Shown: positions 39,114 through 50,627 of the stretch, piece after piece | How the letters are laid out: each line of letters opens with the position of its first letter | Numbering within the stretch: the stretch's first letter is position 1 | Assembly (NCBI GenBank): GCA_963575745.1 | Contig: CAUYUJ010005747.1 | Location: 230,001 to 294,000 of the forward strand | Direction of reading: 5' to 3' | Origin: Prorocentrum cordatum | Lineage: Eukaryota > Sar > Dinophyceae > Prorocentrales > Prorocentraceae | Length of the DNA stretch: 64,000 nt | Position numbers and translations under genes: made by a program | The notes under the pieces: generated by a model | The model's input: only the letters and a program-made list of their open reading frames with translations | Told to the model about the DNA's origin: nothing | Database searches by the model: none

Positions 39114-39477
39114 TTTCCTCCTTCCTGCCTGCCCGTGTGTACGCGTGGCTCCGCGTCCACGGTGTCAGGGCGTGGGGGCGGGGGGTGCCCCGTCCCTGCG
39201 CGCCGCTTTGCGGCCAAGCGCCCAACTGGCGGTCTGCCAAGCCGCCTAGCCACGTGTCAGCACGTCGCCTTCCTTGTTGGGGCCTCTTTCTTCACGCGGT
39301 CTGACATGTGAGATCTTCACCGTCTGTCCGCCGTCTGTAGCGTCTGTCGCATTGCGCCGGGGGAGGGGGTTTTGTTGCCCGCCCTCGTATCTTAAGGCTG
39401 CACCGCCGCAAATAGTGTTTGGCGAGTTGTCGCACCGCAGTGCGCCTCGCGGACGGACCCTGGTCCGCCTACTTGTC
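39114..39477 (+). other. 3' untranslated region of the retrotransposon with terminal stem-loop
   Basis: From the ORF3 stop to the (TC)n tract. Near its end GCGGAC (39449-39454) and GTCCGC (39463-39468) form a 6-bp stem with an 8-base loop, 10 bases before the (TC)n. A terminal stem-loop is the kind of feature LINE reverse transcriptases use to select their RNA; that function is inferred. GTCTGTCCGCCGTCTGTAGCG-type words repeat around 39320-39350. Confidence 0.5.
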
Positions 39478-39634
<157 letters not shown>

Positions 39635-39639
39635 CCCCC

Positions 39640-40150
39640 CCTCCCGCCTGCGCCCTCCATCGTCGGCGTCGCTGTCCGCCGCCGTCGCCACGCGCGCGCC
39701 GTGCTTGCTCGCGCCACGCGCGCGCCGCGCACGCTCGCGCACGCGCGCCCACGGACGCCCACGCCAAGAAACGCTGAGGGCGGCCCTCAGACGCACGCTA
39801 ACGCACGCGCGCTGACACGGCCGGCGGGATGTTTCGCCAGCCTGCCCTCGGCCCTCGCCCTCGCCTCGGTTGGTCGGAGCGGCTGTGCTGTCCAGTGCCC
39901 AGCGGCGACTCTGCTACTCTGCTGGCCACGGCAAAATTCGGCAAAAAGCGCTCGGAATATGGGTCGATGGGATTGGGATGAGGGCGAGGATGAGAGAGGG
40001 GAGGGAAGGCGTTGCGAGCACGCGGCTCAAGAATGATGGCGATCTGTCGGGACCCCGAGGATGGGAATCGCGGGGCGTGGGGGCCCCATCGCAAAATGAG
40101 CATGGGACAGACAGGAGCAGGATGGAAGGCACGACCGCACTAGAACACTA
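39640..40150. other. Non-coding interval
   Basis: GCGCGCC/ACGCACGC-rich at first, then ordinary sequence. No gene recognised. Confidence 0.35.
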
Positions 40151-40156
40151 CCGAAC

Positions 40157-40353
40157 TCACTGAGAGTCACTTGATTCCGTGGCCGCCTCTTTGGTCTCCG
40201 GGCCCTTCACCTGGTCAGCGTGTGCGATGTGTTGTTTCTGATTGGCCGTTAGAGACAAGCGAGTCATGCTCTCTATATCCGCCACCGTCTTCTTGAGCTT
40301 ATTATCCCTCTTCTCCTCGAGTTTGGCCCTCAACTGCGCCGCCTTCAGCTTAC
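40157..40353 (-). CDS. Possible terminal exon of an unknown gene
   Basis: The minus frame reads GKLKAAQLRAKLEEKRDNKLKKTVADIESMTRLSLTANQKQHIAHADQVKGPETKEAATESSDSQ and stops at 40157-40159. This is charged, helical and protein-like, unlike the frame upstream of it. It is preceded by a pyrimidine-rich TTCATCCATCTCACAG that could be a 3' splice site. No upstream exon could be placed; a (CA)n tract begins about 350 bp further upstream. Function unknown. Confidence 0.35.
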
Positions 40354-40685
40354 CTGTGAGATGGATGAACCGCCTGCGAAGACTTGATCGCAGCACGTGA
40401 ATATAGTGCGGCCGAGGCATACTGCGTGCGAGAGTGCGAGCGATGCAATGCCGAAGCGCTGGGCTAGGACCTGAACGGCTAATGCGCATGGCTGGGGTCT
40501 CGAGCGGGGCGCCCGATGGGGTGCTCTTGTGCGCTGAGAGTCCTCGTGGGATGGGCTCTGGGGCGCTCGAGGGCCCCGTTGGAGCCGCGCGGGCCCCATG
40601 CAAACCCTTCTGGGCAAACCAGTGGCGCAATGTGACCTCGTGGCACGTGGGAACTGAGTTAAAGTTAACCAAGCGATTTTCTCGG

Positions 40686-40696
40686 ACCTGCGAGCC

Positions 40697-40727
<31 letters not shown>

Positions 40728-40858
40728 ACACAGCATGCACGCACACGCACACACACGCACACGCACGCACGCGCACACACACTCACACACACACACACGC
40801 ACGCACGCGCACACGCACACACACGCACACACGCAACACACGCACACGCGCACACACA

Positions 40859-40921
<63 letters not shown>

Positions 40922-40931
40922 ACACACACAC

Positions 40932-40976
<45 letters not shown>

Positions 40977-41000
40977 ACGCACACGCACACGCACACACAA
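40686..41000. repeat. C-run and (CA)n tract
   Basis: A run of about 22 C is followed by about 290 bp of CA dinucleotides with CACG and CACAA interruptions. Confidence 0.85.
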
Positions 41001-42015
41001 AATAAATGATATGAGCTTGAACGCATGGGCTGCTAAAGTGAGATATGCCACACATTGCCTTTCGAGGGCCCCACTGGCATCGCGCGCGCGAATGATGCAC
41101 GCGCGTCCTCAGAGCCCATCGGGGCGCCTCTGCGCTGGACTGCCGCCCCCCAAGACCCAAGACCTACACAGCGCCAAGGCTGCCGCCCACCCTGTAGATT
41201 GGCGGTTGCTCGGGGAAGCCCGCCCCCACAAAGGGCGCGGTCCGCGGCTGGAGCCCCCGCGGCCCCCCCGCCCGCGCAGGCGTGCGGGGCATTGCCAGAA
41301 GCCCAACGATGCGAGAGGCGCCTCAGACTCAGGGCCCCGCGAGGCGCGGAATGCGAAAGAGGCCGAGAGGGGGGGGGGGGGGGGGCATGGGCGAGGAGAC
41401 AGGGGGCAGCCGCAGCAGCGGGAGGGGAGGGCGAGCAGCTTGCAACCGCGTCAGCCTGGCGAAGAACCCAACCATATGCAGTTGTGAGTGCCGCATTGTG
41501 GGTGCCAATGCCCCCCCCCCGTGATCGCCCCCTGCCCTTCCCGACCTTGTCTCTCGTCTGCTATCTCCTGCAGCGCTCTCCTCGCCCCCTGACCACCCAT
41601 GCCTTTGCAGCCCGTCATCGGCGGTGGACAAGCGGAAGTAGCGCAACAACGCCTATCTCAACCCAGAGTTGACGCGCCACAAGGCCGTTGGCGAAGAACC
41701 AGCAATCACAAACTTCACGGGGGAGATGCTGACTCAAATAATCCTCGCGTTCAAACTCTTTTTCGCCCCTGTATCTCTCACGCTAAACGCCGGACGATCC
41801 AGCTGCGCCGCCGACGTGCGGCGCCAAGGCCATGGGCGCATCGTCCAGAATAGTGAGTGCCTCAGGCGGTAAATCAGGCAAGCCTAAAAAGAAGTTAACT
41901 GCATTGTAGTCGACGACCCCGGCGGCCAACGGCAATCTCGCAGCGCGCCGGCCGTGTGCGAGCGCGCCGCTTACCCCGCAGGCTATTGGATGCGCGAATC
42001 TGGCAGCGGAAACGC
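41001..42015. other. Non-coding interval
   Basis: A G18 run lies at about 41369-41386. ACCATATGCAGTTGTGA (41472) recurs at 56174. No gene recognised; the 3' flank of the minus-strand gene lies in its right part. Confidence 0.35.
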
Positions 42016-42018
42016 CAC

Positions 42019-43392
42019 TCACCCTTCGCCACGACAGAGTTGCACAAAAAAACAAGTCGACCTGGCCGGGGGCGCCAGCTCGAAAGAAGAAATACCATGT
42101 CTCTCGAGGCCCCCCAGCGCGGGCCCTGGGCCCAGAGGCGGAGGATCGGGGGGAGGAGGCAAGGGGGGAGCAGGCGCAGCAGGCGGCGGCGGAGGTGCAG
42201 GAGTGTCAGCGGGGGGCCCATCGTGCGAAGTGCAGCTCTCGGATTCAACGTGCTCGTCCCCGCTGCGCTCCCCTCGGACGCTGTCAGTGTCAGAGCCAGC
42301 TTCGCTCTCGCTTGCGGGCAACTGGTGGGCAACCGCAGGGGGCTTCGTGAGGGCCGCTGCGCCCTCGTCGTGAGGAGCCGCGACACAACCTAAGCCAAAA
42401 GGAAGCAACGCTGGCTGGTCCACATCTTTGGGCTTCCTCTTCCCGCTCTTGGAAAACAAACTCAGCAGCAGGGGCTCGCCTCGCGCCCCAGCGCGAATGC
42501 AAAAACCAAGTGAAACAGCTGCGCCTGCATCGCAAAACTCCCGGATGCAAACTTGCAAATGCGATGGGTCGGCGAAGCGCGCGGCGCCCGTGCGCCCAGC
42601 CGCCCCGGCCATGATTCTGCGGCCGACAAGGTGAGACGTCGAAATGATGATCGGCATGGCCCCGCCGCATGCTGCAAGCACATAGCACCCCTCTGCCTCG
42701 ACGAGCTGGCGAACCTTCACGAGGACCTGGAGTTCGCCCCTGCCAACCATCTCGGCCAGCACATGCGTCTCCCCGACGCCGTCTGGCCCGCAGATGTCCA
42801 CGAGGACGGGCAGCTTCATGCCAAATCTGCTGGCGTGGAAGTTCAGCACGAAGAAGCCCATGGCGCGGACGCCGTCGGTGGTCCCACATAGACCGCCGCA
42901 CTTCACACAACATGGCGTCTGAGGAATGGCCGTCCCAGGTGGGTTTGGAACTGCGTCATCCCCATGCCAAAATATGCGCTCGGCCTTCCCCCCCAGCTCC
43001 GCCGACGACGCGGCGTCGACCAACTCAGGCCGCAATGCCATCCAGGGGGCGTCCAGCTGAGCCCCAGACCTCCACGTGTCATCTCCGCTGACCCTCCGAA
43101 GAAGTTCATCGAATGCAGCTCTGCGCTGGTTCCCTGCAGCCCTGCGGCCCCCATCTGTTTGAAACAAAGCTGCGCTGCTCTGTGTCTGGACGGCCCGCAG
43201 CCGCAGGCGCTTGTCCAGGGTCGCCCTGTCCGCCACCGCCTCGTAGTGCGCGACAGTGGCAGGCAGCAAGGCGAGAAAATCAGCCCGCAGACGAACTCTC
43301 TCCAAGCGGCTCTGTTCTGACATCGGAAACGGCTTAACAGCTGGGCCCCAGTGGGCGCCGCAATAAACCGACCAGGCCGATTGCTTCGCCAC
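42019..43392 (-). CDS. C-terminal segment of unknown minus-strand gene 2
   Basis: Open frame of 457 codons whose protein-like part starts at about 43390 (AKQSAWSVYCGAHWGPAVKPFP). It contains CCVKCGGLCGTTDG, GFFVLNFHASRFGMKLPVLVDICGPDGVGETHVLAEMVGRGELQVLVKVRQLVEAEGCYVLA, a globular segment with several conserved-looking Cys, then a Ser/Glu- and Pro-rich tail. No family recognised; VLVDICGPDGVGET looks like a nucleotide-binding loop only superficially and lacks GKS/T. It joins the preceding segment (43395-43850) by a frame change of uncertain nature. Confidence 0.5.
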   Translation of the reverse strand: MAKQSAWSVYCGAHWGPAVKPFPMSEQSRLERVRLRADFLALLPATVAHYEAVADRATLDKRLRLRAVQTQSSAALFQTDGGRRAAGNQRRAAFDELLRRVSGDDTWRSGAQLDAPWMALRPELVDAASSAELGGKAERIFWHGDDAVPNPPGTAIPQTPCCVKCGGLCGTTDGVRAMGFFVLNFHASRFGMKLPVLVDICGPDGVGETHVLAEMVGRGELQVLVKVRQLVEAEGCYVLAACGGAMPIIISTSHLVGRRIMAGAAGRTGAARFADPSHLQVCIREFCDAGAAVSLGFCIRAGARGEPLLLSLFSKSGKRKPKDVDQPALLPFGLGCVAAPHDEGAAALTKPPAVAHQLPASESEAGSDTDSVRGERSGDEHVESESCTSHDGPPADTPAPPPPPAAPAPPLPPPPDPPPLGPGPALGGLERHGISSFELAPPARSTCFFVQLCRGEG

Positions 43393-43394
43393 AG

Positions 43395-43850
43395 TGGGTC
43401 TGCGTCTGCGGACGCACCGCCTGGCTCCCCGCTTCCTATCGCGAACTCCCCTCCCCGCCTATGCTGCGAAAGGCAACTCGCTTGCCGAACGAACTTGAAG
43501 CGGGTCGTCTTATCGGGCATCCACTTCATTAGGGCTCTGTCAGTCCTCTTGCGGTTCAGCTGAATGACGAGCTTATGGCACGTTCTGCGGGTAAGCTCAG
43601 CGGCGCGGGCAGCCATGCCACGACTCTTAGGCTTCCTTACTTCCTGGCCCAACAAGTGCTTCTTCTCGACGGAGACGCTAGATACTGGCGTGGATGCCAC
43701 CTGGGCCCGAAGGGCCTCCTGCGCACGGACAACCGCGGCAGCGTCGTCAGACGACAGCCGCCCCAACCATGCGCGAGAGTAGTCTTCAACACACTTGCCA
43801 CACCGATGGAGCATGTCCTGAAGTGGGGCAACGATGTCCGAGATGCCAGA
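43395..43850 (-). CDS. Middle segment of unknown gene 2
   Basis: Frame reading TPSGISDIVAPLQDMLHRCGKCVEDYSRAWLGRLSSDDAAAVVRAQEALRAQ...VEKKHLLGQEVRKPKSRGMAARAAELTRRTCHKLVIQLNRKRTDRALMKWMPDKTTRFKFVRQAS. It is basic and helical. It follows the previous segment with a frame change inside contiguous coding sequence (GEHV to TPSGISD, about 43855), which suggests an indel. Protein-like sequence fades near 43480, so a short intron could start there. Confidence 0.45.
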
Positions 43851-44275
43851 TGGGGTCAACGTGCTCCCCGCGCACCGCCAAAAACTTGAACTTCGGTTGG
43901 TTGAAATAGTACACGAGGCGCCTCCGCGTCATCGCCAAGGACCGCACTACCTCGCGCGCCACCTTGAATTGCTCCGCCCTGCCCCACTCGACGCCGTCCC
44001 ACATGCCGTTCGTGAAATCTCTGAGGCCGTCGACCTGGGCATGGACAGCTCGCTCGCCCCGAGCTCCCGAGAGCACGTCCAAGTTATGCGAGCAAGCTGT
44101 CATCATTTCCTGGCGAAGCGAGTCCGCGCCACGGCGGTCGAGGAGGCCCTCCAAAGGAAAGTCGGACGCAGCATCGGGAACTTCACCAGTCACCTTTCCT
44201 GACCTAAACACATGGTTGAGGCATGGCTGGAGCGGGGCCTGCAACGCCAGGACCTTCCGGGGGGGCGCAGGGCGC
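43800..44275 (-). CDS. Segment of unknown gene 2
   Basis: Reads LLRPAPPRKVLALQAPLQPCLNHVFRSGKVTGEVPDAASDFPLEGLLDRRGADSLRQEMMTACSHNLDVLSGARGERAVHAQVDGLRDF...VVRSLAMTRRRLVYYFNQPKFKFLAVRGEHV. A candidate 3' splice site (CCCCGTCAG then GACTTG) lies just upstream, and a pyrimidine-rich stretch with a C18 run precedes it, so an intron of roughly 100-140 bp probably separates it from the segment beginning at 45504. Confidence 0.45.
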
Positions 44276-44416
44276 AACAAGTCCTGACGGGGCCCACATC
44301 ACCATCGCACTCACTGAATGCACCTCCCTGTGGCGAGGGGGGGGGGGGGGGGGGCAGGGAAGAAGAAAGTCGAACAGCAAACTGTCCGCCCAGGTTGCGC
44401 CATGCCCCCCTCTAGA

Positions 44417-45504
44417 ACTTTCCTGTTGGAGATGCCCTTCGGATCGCGGTCCATATACTGGATGACCAAACCAGCCTTGAGCGTGTTCTTCGCGCCGGCG
44501 GGGACCTCGTTGCCTGCCGCAACTGCCGCAGCCGCAGCAACCGCCGCCGCGTCGGCCAGCGCCTTCTGGTTGAAAGCTAGTCTGAGCGCCCGGTGCAAGA
44601 GATTGTGCTGGGCCCTTCCTCGGTAACACCGTGCATTCGCCTTCCCCATGTGCTTCCATCTGTGCTCCAAGGCCAATGGGCAGTTCGGCCCAATCGAGGC
44701 CTCGACAGCCGATAAGAACCCAGACAACGCCATGGCGCGCGACCTGCCGCAAGAGCAAGAAGGATGGAACCAGCAAGTGAGATCCTCAGATTCGCAATCG
44801 CCGTTGTCGTAAAGCAAGATCGCATCCTTCGACTCCTGGCCCGCGCCGACTCCAGTCAAATCCAAAATGGATTTCGCATGGGCCTGCCATCTGTGAAAAG
44901 CGGCGGGCAGAGCGCCATCGGCAACTAAGCGAAATCTGAATTTCCGTCGTATCTCAGCCTCCAACGCGGACTCGTACTTGTCACTCGACATCGACGACTG
45001 GCAGAGGTGGTCGACCCTGACAACAAAAGAAGAAAGCCCATCATAGAACTTGAGTGGTGGCTTCGTCCCAAGCACACACATATGACCGCTGCAGCTCATG
45101 GAGAACACCGTGGCAACGCCACCTGCCAACTCTAGATGCCCGTTCTCTTCGTGCTGTTCCCTCAACGTTTTGCATTCCCGCCCGCGTGCAGCCACGATGT
45201 TCGAATTCAGCATCAGGCAGTCTCTATCCATGGCCAACGTCTTCCAAACTGGAGTGTCAAAGCTGGCTGTTACAACGCCGTCGGCGTCAACGGAGCTGCC
45301 TGGTCGCCCGCTGCCGTTGCATATGCTCCAACGCCTCCACCGATCCAGAGCCGTCGAGTAATTTGCAACGGGCATCCCCTGAGCTGGAGAACAAACTCTC
45401 GCTGCTGATGTCGTGGGCCTCCCGTCCCAAGTCCAACACTTAGTGACCGTTTCGCGCACGTTCAAAACTGGACAGTGTCGCATAACTCCTTTCGGCGCTC
45501 TCAT
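44417..45504 (-). CDS. Upstream segment of unknown gene 2
   Basis: About 360 codons without a break: RAPKGVMRHCPVLNVRETVTKCWTWDGRP...ARGRECKTLREQHEENGHLELAGGVATVFSMSCSGHMCVLGTKPPLKFYDGLSSFVVRVDHLCQSS...EIRRKFRFRLVADGALPAAFHRWQAHAKSILDLTGVG...CWFHPSCSCGRSRAMALSGFLSAVEASIGPNCPLALEHRWKHMGKANARCYRGRAQHNLLHRALRLAF, then an Ala-rich stretch. Cys/His-rich short motifs (CWFHPSCSCG) might bind metal. Not a family I recognise. The Ala-rich part lies on a GCC/GCA-repeat. Confidence 0.5.
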
Positions 45505-45560
45505 CTGAAGCTTGGATTTGGCATCGTCGTGGGGTGCTGCATCAACGAGGGGGGCGGCAT

Positions 45561-46096
45561 CTATGTATTGGCGAGTCTATAACAATCTGCGCCGCACGGG
45601 CCTGACTCCATCCACGCGTGTAGACCGCGCGCCTGTGCAGTAGCGTGACTGACCAACAACTTTCGGACATCTCTCCTGTCAGTGCGGCGGCGACCTATGG
45701 TGACGGGAACGGCGTGGCCGCCAGCGGTCGGCACGAATTGCGTGCTCTTGTTGGACGCCTCATAAGAAACCGATGCGTTTGTAAGGCTCGTCACAAGGCT
45801 CTCGTCGTGCAATCTCACGCGGCGGCCGACCTCGTCGATGGCCGACTCCCTGGCGCTCTTGACCTTGGCGATCGTCATCTTGAGCCGAGTCTCGGCAGAG
45901 TGTGCGAATCCTCTCGGTCGGCCTCTGCCGCGCCCAGCTGGCGGCGGCGGGGCTGCGGCGCGGCCTCGGCCTGCGGCGCCAGCGCCGCCGCCGCGGCCGC
46001 CGCGGCCTCGCCCCCGACCGCGTCCTCCGCCGCCGCCGCCCGCTGGGGCTGGCGCGCCTGGCGGGGCCGTTGCTGGCAGCGGCGCTCCTGGCGCAT
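45561..46096 (-). CDS. N-terminal segment of unknown gene 2
   Basis: The first in-frame ATG downstream of the spliced-leader relic is at 46096 (MRQERRCQQRPRQARQPQ), reading through an Ala/Gln-rich repeat to ...SHTLPRLGS. A one-base frame change near 45878 then leads into MTIAKVKSARESAIDEVGRRVRLHDESLVTSLTNASVSYEASNKSTQFVPT. The Ala tract is a GCC-type microsatellite. The link to the segment starting at 45504 is inferred from strand and proximity. Confidence 0.35.
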
Positions 46097-46130
46097 CGGC
46101 TGGGCCGCCGGCCTAACATGCAGCGCCGTT

Positions 46131-46160
46131 GCCAAAATGGCGGGCCCAAATGGCTACGGA
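46131..46160 (-). other. Relic of the dinoflagellate spliced leader, apparently doubled
   Basis: On the minus strand TCCGTAGCCATTT (46160-46148) is followed after seven bases by CCATTTTGGC (46140-46131). The dinoflagellate trans-spliced leader begins (A/T/G)CCGTAGCCATTTTGGC. Thirteen bases of its 5' end followed by the inner part of a second copy is the pattern described for genes reinserted from trans-spliced mRNA. It sits about 35-65 bases before the first ATG of gene 2. Confidence 0.5.
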
Positions 46161-47225
46161 CGAACGCGTGGGTTTAAGTTTCACGGCCCCGTCTAGCCCT
46201 TTTGCAGGAGTTGCGCCATAGGTTGCGCCAGGTTTTTTCCCCTCTCCTTTCGCCCTTTGTGTTTGCACGGTTTCACTCGGGGGCAAGGCCACTGGGCGAC
46301 GAAGGCGCAATGACATAACATCGGGGGGAGAAGACGAGGGCACCGATCAGGAAGAAAGCTGCATGGGGGAAGGGAGGTACGTAACCGACAAAGCAGTGGG
46401 AGGACACGGGGGGGCGCCCTGGGCCGTCAATGCGCCACAAGGAGACAGAGAGGAACATCAGGAACGGCGAGGAAAGGAAGATGGTTCAAGAGCAAGAGGA
46501 ATGACATGCAAATCCAGAGCGTCGCTGCTCGCTGCTGCTGCTGCGTTTAATGTCACATGTCACGGCCCCTGACATGAATCAATCGTCCGTCGGGCGCATT
46601 TATGCATTTTGTGAAAGGTCTGAAACCAAATGTCTTACCCGATGGGGCGTCACATTTTTTGAAAATATTGACGCTTATCTCGGCCATGACGTTTCTCACC
46701 GCACTGCACGGCACGACACCACACGGCCCCGCGCCTCCTTCATCTCTCTTCGTCCTCCCTCCTGTCACACCCACGGTTCCGCGGTCGCGCGCAGCGCGGG
46801 GCCGCGGGGCAGCCTCGAACTTGTCGATGGCCGCGGGGCGGGCGGCGGGCGCCGCCGTCCCTCCTCCTCCTCCCCCTCCTCCCCCTCCTTTTCCTCCCTC
46901 CTCCCCCCCTCACTCCTCACGTCGCCACGGCTGCTCCGAAAAGCCGTCAATCGGGGCCCAATGCACGACACCTCGCACAACACCGCCGCGGGAGCAGTAG
47001 AAATGAGTTGAGTTGTGTTTCAGCTGATGGTCTTTGGGGCATTGACGGACATGACGACATGACTGCAGCTACGGAAAGGACGCATTGCTTTACTTTAATT
47101 AAAAACAGCTAGGCAAAGGAGGGCGGCATCGCCACAATGACGACGTAACGGCACGATGTATGTAACCCGCTTGCTCACGCTCTGCAGCGCCGCTGTGATT
47201 TCGGTAGAGCCCCTACCAGAGCCGC
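46161..47225. other. Non-coding interval
   Basis: A (TCC)n stretch lies at about 46860-46912. No gene recognised. Confidence 0.4.
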
Positions 47226-47229
47226 CGCT

Positions 47230-48620
47230 CACGACAACCACATGCGAACCTCATTTGGGCAACGGTTTTTGCAACGCCGCACCCAGCATTTCCCTTATTC
47301 AATTACAGTGAAGCAATGCCCTTTACAATATCAACGTGTTCATTTGCAGGCAAGCCAAGTGATTCCGACGCGGCCGCAGAAGACGACTTGCTTCAGCAAG
47401 GCACCTTTTCACACAATCGATACAAGCTTGACCCGAAGGCTCGACATATTTGTTTTTAGGAAAAAACCCTCAATTGCGGGAAGGCGCCCTTGGCGTACAG
47501 GGAGAAGACGCAAGGTGGCAGTTCACCGACGGTAGCAGAAGCGTATCTGCCTGGACCAGTAACATCGACTTGATTGACCGCTCAAAGCCAGCATTGCGTT
47601 TGGCACTTTATGCAGGCAGCCGTACGCTTCGACTATCACACCGAACTTGTCACGTCACGCGTGTTTGATCTGGTCTGGCGACAGGATAACTATGATTGTG
47701 GCGTCGAGGAAATATTCCGAATGATATACCTGCCACACTTGTGCGAGACGCCACGAACAACCTGAACGACAATGACAAGTTTAACATGCAGTCCTGAAAC
47801 CTTTCCATGCTGCTGTACCCGAAGAAGCCAGACCAGCTTACAGCATCTCTTGGACAACGTCGTCTTGGCAAGGTCGCACGCTCAAATGGAACTACATTGG
47901 GACACATTCCACGTTATCTAAATGAACAACGACGTGACGTTGAGGGCACCGGCCGGGCAGAGCACTGCAGAGAAGCAAGATCTGCCATGTTTCGGTGCTT
48001 CTTTATTACTAAAGGGTGGGCAGATGGGTACCGAACGAATCATCAGAATAATCGGGCCAGCATGGGCCCAATCCTCCAAATATAGTAGAGCATGGAAACT
48101 CACTGCTTTGAGCAAACGTCGAACGGTGAATATATTCCAAGCGTTGGTGACATCCGAAACCTCAAATGAATTAAACACGGCGTTGTCAAACAAAGCTGAA
48201 AGGGAAGGTTGGAAGGATTTCAAGCCATATGCCTAATGAATTGACCTATACCTCCCACCTTCGTGACGCGAGTGCCTCATAGCATGAAGTTGGAGCAAGC
48301 TTGGCAAATGCAATACACCGTGTTACTTCTTCAACAGCAGATAAGAATATTTGGGAAAATTGGTCGGGCTCTGGATGCAACATTTCTTCGACGACTCACT
48401 GCTCAGCCCGGCACCGTTCGTTCAGCCGTGGATGCTCAACAAAAGAGGAGAGGCAGACCCAAACACGAATGGGCAAAATGTCCACACAAGTTGGCCTGGA
48501 ACACGCTTGGTCGCAACGCCTGCAGGACCCCGTCGAGTGGCTAACGATTGCGGGACACATTGCAAGCAAGGATGATGAAGGTGACCACTTGTAGCCAATT
48601 TTACATACATTGCTTGTGAT
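47230..48620 (+). pseudogene. Decayed non-LTR retrotransposon, 3' part of a reverse-transcriptase ORF
   Basis: Lower GC than the surroundings. Near 47950-48236 the plus strand reads ...AWAQSSKYSRAWKLTALSKRRTVNIFQALVTSETSNELNTALS, resembling the region after the RT thumb in RTE-type LINEs (KARIFQALVTS...). At 48320-48480 it reads LLLQQQIRIFGKIGRALDATFLRRLTAQPGT...KRRGRPKHEWAK, resembling their C-terminal L-x-W-x-G-x-I...RGRPRxxW block. Frames change between the two parts and no RT active site remains. The block near 47290-47335 is shared, inverted, with 13285-13337. Confidence 0.5.
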
Positions 48621-49866
48621 GCCCGGTGCCCTGGCATTACATTTGTTTCTGTTTTCGTTCACGCGCTTCGGCGTATGGCGTAGTGTAGCGTAGAGTAGCG
48701 TTGGGGTCCTAAAAACCACCCTCACCCCCAGCCAGGACTCCGTGGATGACCAGGTCGGGAGTGGGGTTCCTGGCCTGGGATGGGCCCCGTGTTCACAGTG
48801 CTGCTCCGCCACCTACTCGGGCGCCTCCTCAGTCTCGTCCGCCTTGCCCCCTTCCCCTGGAACGCATCAACGTGGGCACATTCCTCCATGAAACGGAAGT
48901 CCAGAAGCCGAATGGAAGCTTGGCGCTCGCTGGGAAAACCAAAAAGTGTCGATCCCGATACTCCCCGGATCTCTCCCAAGCGTGTCTGCTGACAGGAATT
49001 TCGAAGGGGAATCCAGCGATTGCGACGAGGGCCTCCCAGGAGGCCCGAGAAAACGAAAACAAAGAAATGGTATCGGTATCTGCACCTTTTCCTCATCTGA
49101 CTCGCCAATGTCTCGTCCGCTGAGGGACCCCAAACCGTGTGGTGACGGACCGCGTGGTGACATTGGAAAATCCCTAACGACCTCACCGCGCAGTCCGTCA
49201 CCTCAAGGTCTAGGGACCACGGAGGTCCCAGTCGCCCGATATGCCCTCGGAGAACGGCCCGAATACCATTCGGTGGGGGGGTTCGTTAAGGAATGTGCCC
49301 AGCAGGCTGCAGACCCTGGAGGATCCCTTAACTGATGAGCGCGGCGGTGATATCCATGGCCGATCCACGATTGGACTTACACGGGCCTCCTTACCCTGGA
49401 TTCCTGATCTAAGGGTTCCTTGTCAAATGCCCCGTATTGGTCCTCCTCCGCATGCTTGGTTTACGGGCCATAACTCGGGTTTCCAGCGGCTGCTCGGGAC
49501 GATCTGCGCACCCCCGGAAAGCTTCTGGCAAGGCGCAGATGCTGGAATGCATCCCGAGGCAAGCACATCCTCCCAAAGACCAGCGACAACGCACGAAAGT
49601 CGGCGAAAACGTACGAACACGTTCCAACACCGCGCGGTGGCCCCGCATCCCCAAGGACGCACCGCACGGAGCGGCCACCACACCGATGGAAAGCCCCCGC
49701 TCCTCCCGCCGCCGCCGCTCCTCCCCAGAGAAGCCCGCCGACCAGCCAACCTGCGCCGGACGCCGGCCGGACTGCGCCGGGCTCCGCGGCGCGCGCATGG
49801 CGCCAGGGCTCGAGCGGAGCGGTGTGCTCCGTTCTCGTGCTGTTTTCGCTTTCCCGCGTCCTCGTG
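48621..49866. other. Non-coding interval
   Basis: No gene supported. GTAGCGTAGAGTAGCG-type words lie at about 48678-48705. Confidence 0.35.
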
Positions 49867-50048
49867 TTAGGTCGGGCCTGTCACCCCTGCAGGAGGATTT
49901 TGAAGGAAAAGCTGAAAACAGTCAGAAATTATTTCAAATTGACACACACAAAAAAAGGCCCATGAAAAATCGTCCCCAGGGATTTTTGTTTGACTATTTC
50001 TGAACGTTCCGACCCGTTCCCCCTGTAGAATGACAGGCATTAACTTAA
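49867..50048. mobile_element. MITE family 1, copy D, diverged
   Basis: Starts TTAGGTCGGGCCTGTCACCCCTGCAGG-like (first 17 bases close to the family end), contains ATCGTCCCCAGGGATTTTTG, and ends CCCCTGTAGAATGACAGGC...CTTAA. At 182 bp it is the longest copy. No target duplication is recognisable. Confidence 0.6.
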
Positions 50049-50309
50049 CCAAATCCAAGCGATCCAAGCGCGCCGGCCAGTGCTGGGCGGACCCCCGCGG
50101 GCCCGCACCAAATGTCACCCTGGCTGGGGGCCACTCTTACGCGCCGCCGGCGCCTTTGCTGCAGCACGAGATCAGAAAGAAGACGGCCCACGAAATCGCC
50201 AAAGCACTGTTCGGGGGTCGCCAAAGGTGCCTCTGGCCCGAGGGGCCTAAGCTTTTCGCTCCAGTTTGGAGCCCCTGGGGCCCTCTGGGCCTCGTGAGGG
50301 GTGCTCCTG
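50049..50309. other. Non-coding interval
   Basis: No gene recognised. Confidence 0.3.
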
Positions 50310-50560
50310 GAGGCCGCGGGGGCCTCCTTGGAGATCCTGGGGGCAAATTGGGCCGCGGGAGCCTCCCTGGACCAGTCGACCTCCTGGGAGATCCTGGGGT
50401 CCCCCTTGGAGATCCTGGGGGCCTCCTTGTAGATCCTTTGGAGATCCTGGGAGCCTCCTTGGAGCTCCTGGGGACCTCCCTGCACCAAAGGACCTCTCGG
50501 GAGATCCCGGGGACCCCTCTGGGAGATCCTCGGGGGCCTCATTGAGGAGATGCTTTTGGA
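50310..50560. repeat. GGAGATCCTGGGG minisatellite
   Basis: Units of about 21-30 bp built on CTCCTTGGAGATCCTGGGG (itself containing the short palindrome TCCTTGGA) repeat some nine times. Long frames through it are repetitive and not credible genes. Confidence 0.6.
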
Positions 50561-50627
50561 GATCCCCGGGGCCCCCGAACCCCTTCAGCTCGAGCCCTGC
50601 ATCGCGCGGCGCCCGCCCCGCGGCGAG

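Noticed and set aside
42600-42800. DICGPDGVGET in unknown gene 2 as a P-loop NTPase
   Set aside because: Lacks the GK(S/T) needed for phosphate binding and no Walker B is apparent.
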